From: Paucibacter sediminis
Lineage (GTDB): Bacteria; Pseudomonadota; Gammaproteobacteria; Burkholderiales; Burkholderiaceae_C
NCBI RefSeq assembly: GCF_030254645.1
Contig: NZ_CP116346.1
Coordinates: forward strand, 3,265,001 to 3,329,000
DNA: 64,000 bases
Reading direction: 5' to 3'
Part shown: positions 58,175 to 64,000 of the stretch, piece by piece
How the letters are laid out: each line of letters begins with the position of its first letter
Position numbering within the stretch: position 1 is the stretch's first letter
The notes under the pieces: generated by a model
Database searches by the model: none
Seen by the model: only the letters and a program-made list of their open reading frames with translations
Told to the model about the DNA's origin: nothing
Translations under genes and position numbers: made by a program

Positions 58175-59863
58175 TCAGGCGACTTCGCCGTTGACCCAGT
58201 TGCGCACGATGCTGGCCACCGCGGTGGGGTTCTCGCGCGCCAGCAGGCGGGCACGCTCCAGCTTCTCGTTGGACAGCGGCGCCTCCAGGGCCGGCAGGCC
58301 GCCGGGGCCCAGCAGCAGCTGGTCGTCGGACACCTCGCTGAGCTGGCCGCCGGCCTCGCTCTTCTCGGACTCGGGTGCGGGCGGCGGCGGGTAGGCGGCG
58401 CGCAACGCCGGGCGCACCATGCCGAACACGGCGATCAGCGCCACCGCCACCAGGGCGGTCGGCACGAGGGCGCTGCGCAGCAGTTCCAGCAGCCAGGGCT
58501 GCTTCCAGACCGGCACATCGGCGACCTCATGCTTCTCGAGCATGAAGGGCGCGCTGATGAGCTTGAGCGAGTCGCCGCGCTCCTGGTTGAAACCCATGGT
58601 TTCCTTCACCAGGGCGGTGAGCTTGTCCAGCTCGTCCTGCGAGACGGGCACGGTCGTGACCTTGCCCTTGGGGTCGGTGGTGCTGCGGTGGTTCACCACC
58701 ACGGCGGCGTTGAGGCGACGCACCGTGCCGGTGGCGTTGCGCGTCACGCGCACGGTCTTGTCGACCTCGTAGTTGGTGACGGCCTCGCGGCGCGAACTCT
58801 GGTTGCTGCTGCCGCCGCCCTGGGCGGTCTGCAGCGGCGCGGCCTGGCCATTCACCGGCGCGGTGGCGGGCACCGGCGGCTGGTTGGTGGCGGCGCCCGG
58901 CACGCCGGTGGCGGTGGGCGGGGTGCTGTTGATGGCCTCGTTGGTCTGCAGGCTCCGCACCGAGGCGCTGGCGTTCGCGCCCTGGTTGGGCTTGAACTCC
59001 TCGGAGGTCGATTCGACCTGGGAGAAGTCCACATCCGCGGTGACGGTGGCGCGCAGGTTGTCGCGGCCCAGCACCGGCTCGAGCAGCTCATAGATGCGCT
59101 TGTTGAGGTTGGCCTCGATCTGCTGCTTGTATTGCAGCTGCTGGCTGTCCAGGCCGCCGGCGCTCTCGCCCGGGTTGGAGATCAGCGCGCCGGTGTGGTC
59201 CAGCACGCTCACCGCCTTGGGGTTGAGCTCGGGCACCGAGGCCGACACCAGGTGCACGATGCCGGCCACCTGGGCGCGGTCCAGGGTGCGGCCGCCGCGC
59301 AGCGTCAGCATCACCGAGGCGCTGGGCTTCTGCTGCTCGCGGAAGAAGCCGTTCTGCTGCGGCATCGCCAGGTGCACGCGCGCATCGGCCACATCGGCCA
59401 GCGCGGTGATGGTGCGGGTCAGCTCGCCCTCCAGCGCACGCTGGAAGTTCAGGCGTTCGTTGAACTGGGTCTGGCCGATCGACTGCTTGTCCATCAGCTC
59501 GAAGCCCACCGTGCTGCCCTTGGGCAGGCCGGCCGAGGCCAGCTTCATGCGCACGTCGTAGACCTGGTTGGCCGGCACCAGGATGATGCCGCCGGGCTCG
59601 TTGCGGTAGGGCACGTTCATGGTGGCGAGCTGCGCGATCACGGCGCCGCCATCCTTGTCGGACAGGCCGGTGAAGACCGGGCGGAAATCGCCCTGCGAGC
59701 CCCACAAGCTCATCGCCAGCACCACGCCGGCCAGCGCCGCCACGCCCAGGCCCAGGCCCAGCTTGCTGCGCGTGGGCAGGGCGGCCAGCCGGGTGCCCAG
59801 GCCGGCAGGGACGCTGCTCGCATCCGTCAGCGGGGTCAGGGGAGGGCTGATTGCGTTGTCCAT
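58175..59863 (-). CDS. fliF: Flagellar MS-ring protein FliF
   Basis: 562 residues. TM1 (LGLGLGVAALAGVVLAMSLWG), periplasmic YscJ-like domains (PVFTGLSDKDGGAVIAQLATMNVPYR, RALEGELTRTITALADVADARVHLAMPQ), a Pro/Ala-rich spacer, TM2 (LVPTALVAVALIAVFGMV) and a cytoplasmic FliG-binding tail. First gene of the minus-strand fli operon; divergent from fliE across about 200 bp. Confidence 0.98.
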   Translation of the reverse strand: MDNAISPPLTPLTDASSVPAGLGTRLAALPTRSKLGLGLGVAALAGVVLAMSLWGSQGDFRPVFTGLSDKDGGAVIAQLATMNVPYRNEPGGIILVPANQVYDVRMKLASAGLPKGSTVGFELMDKQSIGQTQFNERLNFQRALEGELTRTITALADVADARVHLAMPQQNGFFREQQKPSASVMLTLRGGRTLDRAQVAGIVHLVSASVPELNPKAVSVLDHTGALISNPGESAGGLDSQQLQYKQQIEANLNKRIYELLEPVLGRDNLRATVTADVDFSQVESTSEEFKPNQGANASASVRSLQTNEAINSTPPTATGVPGAATNQPPVPATAPVNGQAAPLQTAQGGGSSNQSSRREAVTNYEVDKTVRVTRNATGTVRRLNAAVVVNHRSTTDPKGKVTTVPVSQDELDKLTALVKETMGFNQERGDSLKLISAPFMLEKHEVADVPVWKQPWLLELLRSALVPTALVAVALIAVFGMVRPALRAAYPPPPAPESEKSEAGGQLSEVSDDQLLLGPGGLPALEAPLSNEKLERARLLARENPTAVASIVRNWVNGEVA

Positions 59864-59938
59864 GGGTGGCCGATGTGCATAAATTCGCGGGTGGGCTGGG
59901 ATCCCAGCCGATGCGTCGAATTATTCGGAAACTCACCC

Positions 59939-59965
59939 TCAAGAAAGGCGCGAACAGGCCGACTT
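59939..59965 (+). promoter_or_regulatory. Weak sigma-28-type promoter candidate before fliE
   Basis: TCAAGAAA, 11 nt, GCCGACTT. The TCAAG and GCCGA cores and the spacing agree with the other sites in the window, but the last three -10 bases do not. It is 100 bp before the fliE start. In the same 201-bp gap nothing else clear was seen for fliF on the other strand. Confidence 0.3.
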
Positions 59966-60064
59966 ACCGAGCGCAGTTCCTCCCATCGTGGCCGCGCCTT
60001 GTGCGTAGCATTCAGCCTGTCCCTGCCGGTATGGCCTCTGCCGTAGGCACCACAGGAGTGAACG

Positions 60065-60388
60065 ATGGACCTGAAGCTGATGCCCTTTGATTTCTCGCAA
60101 GCCGTCGCACGCGCCGGCCTGTCGACCAATGGGCAGCCGCTGGCCAAGGCCAAGGCCGCCGGCGGCGCGAGCTTCGGCGACGCCATGGCCCAGGCCATGA
60201 AGGGCGTGAGCCAGCAGCAGAACGAGGCCGCACGCCTGCAGCGCGAGGTGCAGCTGGACAACCCCAATGTCAGCCTGGAAGAGACCATGGTCTCGATGCA
60301 GAAGGCCCAGATCGGTTTCCAGGCCACGCTGGCGGTGCGCAACCGCCTGGTCTCGGCCTATTCCGAGATCATGAACATGCAGGTCTAA
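60065..60388 (+). CDS. fliE: Flagellar hook-basal body protein FliE
   Basis: 107 residues, the usual length. GASFGDAMAQAMKGVSQQQNEAARLQREVQLDNPNVSLEETMVSMQKAQIGFQATLAVRNRLVSAYSEIMNMQV covers the whole FliE pattern. It joins MS-ring and rod and is the first export substrate. It is transcribed opposite to fliF. CAGGAGTG before the ATG is a good binding site. Confidence 0.97.
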   Translation: MDLKLMPFDFSQAVARAGLSTNGQPLAKAKAAGGASFGDAMAQAMKGVSQQQNEAARLQREVQLDNPNVSLEETMVSMQKAQIGFQATLAVRNRLVSAYSEIMNMQV

Positions 60389-60400
60389 GACCCGACGGGC

Positions 60401-60907
60401 TCAACACGCCTCGCCGCGACACATGCTGGCGCGGCCCAGGCTGTTGACCTCGACGCGCAGCTTCTGCTCCGGTCCACCGCTGAACAGCACCTGGCTGGGC
60501 GCCATCGCGCGGCCCATGGTGTGTTCGAACTCGACGCCATCGGCGCGGTCCATGCGCACGCGCGGGAACTCGGCGCTGTCGGCGCGCGCCACATTGCAGC
60601 GCTGCCCATCGCTGCTGGCAAAGGCGCAGTCGCAAGGCTGGCCTCGGCTAATGCCCCAGCACCAATGCTCGCCGCTGCGGTAGCTGACGAAGGTGTTCTG
60701 CCCATGCCGCACGCTCTCCTCGCGCGCCAGGCGCAGATCCAGCACCAGGCTTTCGCCCGCCAGCTCCATCTGCTTGCGCACCAGGAAACGGCTGTAGCTG
60801 GGCACGGCGGCGGCCAGCAGGATCGCCAGCACCGCCATCACCACGGCCATTTCGACCAGCGTGAAGCCGCGTGGCGAATGTGACAAAAGGGGCAGGCAGC
60901 GCGGCAT
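60401..60907 (-). CDS. Type II/IV pseudopilin, GspH/FimT family
   Basis: 168 residues with a prepilin leader (SPRG-FTLVEMAVVMAVLAILLAAAVPSYSRF; cleavage after Gly, Glu at +5) and a C-terminal GspH/FimT-like globular domain with four cysteines in CWGISRGQPCDCAF and SMCRGEAC. It would be processed by a prepilin peptidase and form a minor pilin or secretion pseudopilin. It is out of place here, downstream of the PilZ gene on the same strand and convergent to fliE with a 12-nt gap. Confidence 0.88.
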   Translation of the reverse strand: MPRCLPLLSHSPRGFTLVEMAVVMAVLAILLAAAVPSYSRFLVRKQMELAGESLVLDLRLAREESVRHGQNTFVSYRSGEHWCWGISRGQPCDCAFASSDGQRCNVARADSAEFPRVRMDRADGVEFEHTMGRAMAPSQVLFSGGPEQKLRVEVNSLGRASMCRGEAC

Positions 60908-60920
60908 GGGGGCGGGGCGC

Positions 60921-61670
60921 TCAGCGCTTGGCGAGCAGACGGCGGCGCTTCTGCGTCTGGTCGATGTAGACATGCAGGGCGCGCGCGGCCATCGGGCTGA
61001 GCTCGACGAACTGGCAACCGATCTGGCTGCCCTGCGGGCCGGGCGCGCCGATGTGCTGCAGGCGCAGCTGCACCTCGAAGCGGCTGTCGCGGTCCAGCTC
61101 CACCACCACGCCGGCCAGCACCAGGCCGGGTTCGATCGGCGGCACGTCGCGCGGCAGCAGCAGCGCCAACCCGCCGGCGCTGACGTCCAGCACGCGCAGG
61201 CGCAGATGCATGTCGGCAATCGCCGGATGGCGCAGGCTGACGACCGGATAGAGGCTGGTGGTGGGTTGTACCCGGTAGGCCTGGCGGCGCTGGAAGCGGT
61301 AGATCAGGCGCGGCAGTTCGGCGCGCAGGCAGGCGTCGCTGTCATCGCTCACCAGCACCAGGCCGTCGAGGTCGAACTGCAGGCGGATATTGTCGAGATA
61401 GGCCAGGGCGGTGAGTTCCGCGCTGGCCAGCAGCGGCGCGAGCGCGTCGCGGTCGCTGCCGGCATCCAGGCTGAGCACGCCGCCGGCGCTGTCCACGCTC
61501 CAGAGCCTGGTCTGCAGGCCGGCGCCCTCGGGTGTGCTGAGCTGCAGGCGCGCCTGGGTGCGCACCAACTCCTCCAGCAGGGCGTGGATCTCGGGCGGGC
61601 TGTCCACGCGGAATTCGCCCGCGTTGACGGCGCGCGACTTCAGCGTTCTAGGTGGACGTGGCTCGGACAA
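60921..61670 (-). CDS. ycgR: Flagellar brake protein YcgR-like (PilZ domain)
   Basis: 249 residues: an N-terminal YcgR domain (FRVDSPPEIHALLEELVRTQARLQLS) and a C-terminal PilZ domain with the c-di-GMP motifs FQRRQAYRV (RRxxxR) and LDVSAGGLALLLP (D/NxSxxG). It binds c-di-GMP and slows the flagellar motor. The position in the fliS-fliT cluster and the two diguanylate cyclases in the window make it their likely effector. Confidence 0.92.
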   Translation of the reverse strand: MSEPRPPRTLKSRAVNAGEFRVDSPPEIHALLEELVRTQARLQLSTPEGAGLQTRLWSVDSAGGVLSLDAGSDRDALAPLLASAELTALAYLDNIRLQFDLDGLVLVSDDSDACLRAELPRLIYRFQRRQAYRVQPTTSLYPVVSLRHPAIADMHLRLRVLDVSAGGLALLLPRDVPPIEPGLVLAGVVVELDRDSRFEVQLRLQHIGAPGPQGSQIGCQFVELSPMAARALHVYIDQTQKRRRLLAKR

Positions 61671-61697
61671 TGCTGTGCCTTGTTGACCCTGGATGTT

Positions 61698-62057
61698 TCA
61701 GTGTACGGTCTTGGACTGGCCCTTCAGCACATGGTCCAGGTCGTCGAGCCAGGGTTCGGCCAGGTGGCGGATCTCCGCGTCGTTGAGCAGGATGCGCTGC
61801 ATGATGCGGGTCTTGAGCTTGGCTTCCTCGGGCTGCAGGGCGCTGTGCGAGGCGGCATGCTTGAGCTGGGAAATCAGCAGCACACAAGCGCCTTCGAGCT
61901 TGACGACTTCATCCCAGTTGCCGGTGCGGGCGGCCGAGAGCATGTCGGCGCTGGCTTGCTCGATGGCTTCGTAATAGCTGAGAAGTTGGGTATTCATCGC
62001 GACATCCGCTTCAATGCGAGGTTTCATGGGGTGCTGTTTGGCTGTGTTGCGCTTCAT
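61698..62057 (-). CDS. fliT: Flagellar chaperone FliT
   Basis: 119 residues, helical; LLSYYEAIEQASADMLSAARTGNWDEVVKLEGACVLLISQLKHA and AEIRHLAEPWLDDLDHVLKG match FliT, the chaperone of the filament cap FliD. The ATG at 62057 overlaps the fliS stop (ATGA). An in-frame ATG at 61997 would give a 99-residue protein closer to the usual length, so the start is open. Confidence 0.82.
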   Translation of the reverse strand: MKRNTAKQHPMKPRIEADVAMNTQLLSYYEAIEQASADMLSAARTGNWDEVVKLEGACVLLISQLKHAASHSALQPEEAKLKTRIMQRILLNDAEIRHLAEPWLDDLDHVLKGQSKTVH

Positions 62058-62473
62058 GCGGCGGCCTTGTCGCCGATCGCGTTCCAGGCTTCGCGCACCG
62101 GTTGCAGCAGGTTCTGTGCTTCTTCGATCGCGGCCATGTCGCCATGCAGATTGGCATGGGTGAGGCGCATGCAGATATAGGCGTAGAGGTCGCGCAGGTC
62201 GATGGCCAGGTTACCGGCCTCGAGGTTGAGCGCGGCCTTCAGGCCCTCATCGAGGATGCGCACCGCGCGGCTGAGCGAACGGTTCTTCAATTCGGTGTTG
62301 CCGGTCTGGATCGCGCCGCGGGCCTGGGCCATGGCGTCGAAGGCGCCGTCGAACAGCATGCTGACGAGGCGGTGCGGGCTGGCGCTGAAGACATCGGTCT
62401 CCACGCCGACCCGGCTGTACATCGTGCTGGCCCGTTGCGTGCGCGATGCGAAGGGAGATGCGTTTCCGTACAT
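62054..62473 (-). CDS. fliS: Flagellin chaperone FliS
   Basis: 139 residues: YSRVGVETDVFSASPHRLVSMLFDGAFDAMAQARGAI and LNLEAGNLAIDLRDLYAYICMRLTHANL cover the FliS four-helix bundle. It keeps flagellin unpolymerised before export. It has its own sigma-28-like promoter and leads fliT, ycgR and the pseudopilin. Confidence 0.96.
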   Translation of the reverse strand: MYGNASPFASRTQRASTMYSRVGVETDVFSASPHRLVSMLFDGAFDAMAQARGAIQTGNTELKNRSLSRAVRILDEGLKAALNLEAGNLAIDLRDLYAYICMRLTHANLHGDMAAIEEAQNLLQPVREAWNAIGDKAAA

Positions 62474-62507
62474 GATTCAGACATCCAAGTGGGCCGTGTT
62501 GAATCAG

Positions 62508-62534
62508 TTTTCGGCGCCCCGCGGGGGAACTTGA
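62508..62534 (-). promoter_or_regulatory. Sigma-28 (FliA)-type promoter of fliS-fliT-ycgR
   Basis: On the minus strand TCAAGTTC, 11 nt, GCCGAAAA: six of eight bases agree with TAAAGTTT and seven of eight with GCCGATAA, at the exact spacing. Expected transcription start about 25 nt before the fliS ATG. Confidence 0.65.
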
Positions 62535-62604
62535 GCCACCCTTGCGGGGGGAGAGCCGGGCTTTTCGCGGCAAGCTGTATCCAGATGCAAGCGCCGAAAT
62601 GACA

Positions 62605-62628
62605 AGAGCCGCCCCTGCGGGCGGCTCT
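62605..62628 (-). terminator. Terminator after fliD
   Basis: AGAGCCGCCC / GGGCGGCTCT, a perfect 10-bp stem with a 4-nt loop, followed by TTGTCATTT on the minus strand. It lies 20 nt after the fliD stop and before the fliS promoter. Confidence 0.7.
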
Positions 62629-62648
62629 GGCTCGGCAGCGCTGCGGAT

Positions 62649-64000
62649 TCAGAGCTTGGCGAGCTGCTGGGTGACGTAGTTGCCCAGGCTGTTGAGCTTG
62701 CTCATGCTCTGGTCCAGCGCGGTGTACTGGGCGCGCAGGCGCTTCTCGGTCAGGCTGACGCGGTCTTCCAGCGCGCTCTGGCGCTTGCTGTTGTCGTTGA
62801 TGCTGGCCTGGATGCCGGCCTGGCGGGCGGTGATGCGGCCGTCCACCCCCAGCACATCGTCGGCAAAGCGCCGCAGCCGCTGCGACAGGCCATCGTTGCT
62901 GGGGTCGCCGGCGTCGAGGCCCTTGAACAGCTGCTTCAGGCCGTCGAGGTTGTTGGCGGCCTTGTCGAGCTTGCTGCCGTCCACCTTGAGGCTGCCGTCG
63001 GTGCCCAGGCTCACGCCGATGTCGGAGAGGCGCGTGAGGCTGCCGCCCAGGGTGGTCGAGCCCGAGATGATGCCGCGCAGCTGCGACTGCAGGCCCAGCA
63101 AGGTGTTGTCGCCCTGCAGGGTGCCGGCGGTCTTGTTGGTGGCGTCGTACTTGGTCTGATCGCGGATGTACTGGGCCACGCCGTTGTAGGCGGTGACGAA
63201 GTCGTTGATGACCTTCTTGACGCTCTCCTTGTCCTGCGTCACGGTGATGTTGACGTCGGCGCTGGTGGTCTTCAGCAGCGTGATGCTGATGCCGTCGATG
63301 GCTTCCTTGAGCGTGTTGCTCTGCGACTCCACCTCGATGCCGTTGAGCGTGGCCTTGGCGTTCTGCGCCTTCAGCTTCTCGGTCATCGAGCTGATGCCCG
63401 CCGAGGGGTCGTAGGCGAGGGCGGCCAGGCCGGCGTCGCCGTTGACGCTGACGCGGAAGGAGTTCTCGGCGCCGCTGTCGGTGGCGCGCATCACCAGGCG
63501 CGAGCCATTCGTGTCGGTCACCACCGAGGCCACCACGCCGGCCTTGGCGGCGTTGATCTTGTCGCGGATCTGGTTGAGCTGGTCCTCGCCCGCGCCGATC
63601 GGGATGTCGATCGCGGTCTTGTCGGGCTTGGCCGTGAAGGCGGTCTCGTCGGCGTTCCAGCTGCCGATCTCGATGGTGATGGTGCCGGTGCCCACCGAGG
63701 TGCTGCCCGAGGCATAGGCGGTGCTGCTGACCAGGGTTTGCGAGGCGGCCAGCTGCGACACCGCCACCGCAAAGCTGCCGGGCAGGGTGCCGCCACCGGC
63801 ACTGGCGGTGACCGAGGCCGCGTCGCTCGAGCTGGTCAGATTGGCCGCCCAGGTGTCGACGTTGTTGAGCTTGGAGGCGGCGTCGCGCAGCGTCGCCATA
63901 TTGCTCTGCAGCTTGCCGTAGGCGGAAAGCTGGGTCTTCAGCCCGTCCGCCGACTTCTGCAGCTGCGTGATGGGCGTGCGCTCATTGGCGACCAGCTTGG
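62649..64000 (-). CDS. fliD: Flagellar filament cap protein FliD, 5'-truncated by the window edge
   Basis: At least 450 residues are visible and the frame stays open to the window end, so the N-terminus lies outside. The visible part begins KLVANERTPITQLQKSADGLKTQLSAYGKL, a FliD N-terminal block. It contains LAASQTLVSSTAYASGS, GISITLLKTTSADVNITVTQDKESVKKVINDFVTAYNGV and a C-terminal coiled coil ending LDQSMSKLNSLGNYVTQQLAKL. It caps the growing filament. Confidence 0.96.
   Translation of the reverse strand, partial: KLVANERTPITQLQKSADGLKTQLSAYGKLQSNMATLRDAASKLNNVDTWAANLTSSSDAASVTASAGGGTLPGSFAVAVSQLAASQTLVSSTAYASGSTSVGTGTITIEIGSWNADETAFTAKPDKTAIDIPIGAGEDQLNQIRDKINAAKAGVVASVVTDTNGSRLVMRATDSGAENSFRVSVNGDAGLAALAYDPSAGISSMTEKLKAQNAKATLNGIEVESQSNTLKEAIDGISITLLKTTSADVNITVTQDKESVKKVINDFVTAYNGVAQYIRDQTKYDATNKTAGTLQGDNTLLGLQSQLRGIISGSTTLGGSLTRLSDIGVSLGTDGSLKVDGSKLDKAANNLDGLKQLFKGLDAGDPSNDGLSQRLRRFADDVLGVDGRITARQAGIQASINDNSKRQSALEDRVSLTEKRLRAQYTALDQSMSKLNSLGNYVTQQLAKL

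Overview
The window is a GC-rich chromosomal segment that looks like a betaproteobacterium of the order Burkholderiales, probably the Roseateles/Pelomonas/Paucibacter/Rubrivivax neighbourhood. This is inferred from the rRNA, the gene families, a complete protocatechuate 4,5-cleavage set and the flagellar organisation. Species cannot be fixed without a search. No insertion sequence, prophage, integrase or CRISPR array was seen.

Layout. 1-3017: 3' part of an rRNA operon (23S without about its first 230 nt, then 5S and a terminator). 3029-13140: housekeeping and accessory genes, namely a three-gene minus-strand operon (AhpD-like protein, dienelactone-hydrolase-like protein, GNAT), a GbsR/MarR regulator translationally coupled to a short-Q-loop cytochrome bd oxidase (cydAB), a GNAT divergent from a SET-domain protein, a UPF0149 protein and alaS. 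13141-21426: succinate-semialdehyde dehydrogenase, a 1925-residue hybrid histidine kinase with seven PAS domains, and a REC-GGDEF diguanylate cyclase. 21569-28326: a tightly packed catabolic operon (galD-like, ligJ, ligK, ligI, fused ligAB, ligC, plus a periplasmic binding protein) that takes protocatechuate to pyruvate and oxaloacetate. 28478-32683: a small membrane protein, tRNA-Gly(CCC), a DODA-type dioxygenase whose stop codon lies inside the tRNA gene, and an FtsX-type permease.

32746-48430: signalling. A minus-strand chemotaxis operon (CheZ-like protein, cheY, cheA, receptor, cheW, two more receptors) is followed on the plus strand by a REC-histidine kinase with a NarL-type regulator, and by an operon of a YfiN-like diguanylate cyclase, a TonB-dependent receptor and a YfiR-like periplasmic protein. 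48446-64000: flagellar biogenesis (fliFGHIJKLMNOPQR on the minus strand, fliE divergent), then a pseudopilin, a YcgR/PilZ brake, fliT, fliS and the 3' part of fliD.

The right half hangs together as a motility and c-di-GMP locus. Several sites match the FliA (sigma-28) pattern TAAAG/TCAAG, then GCCGA, with an 11-nt spacer between the two 8-nt boxes. They lie before cheY, before the YfiN/receptor/YfiR operon and before fliS, with a weaker one before fliE. The best match is antisense inside fliP, and two TTA leucine codons of FliP coincide exactly with its -35 and -10 boxes.
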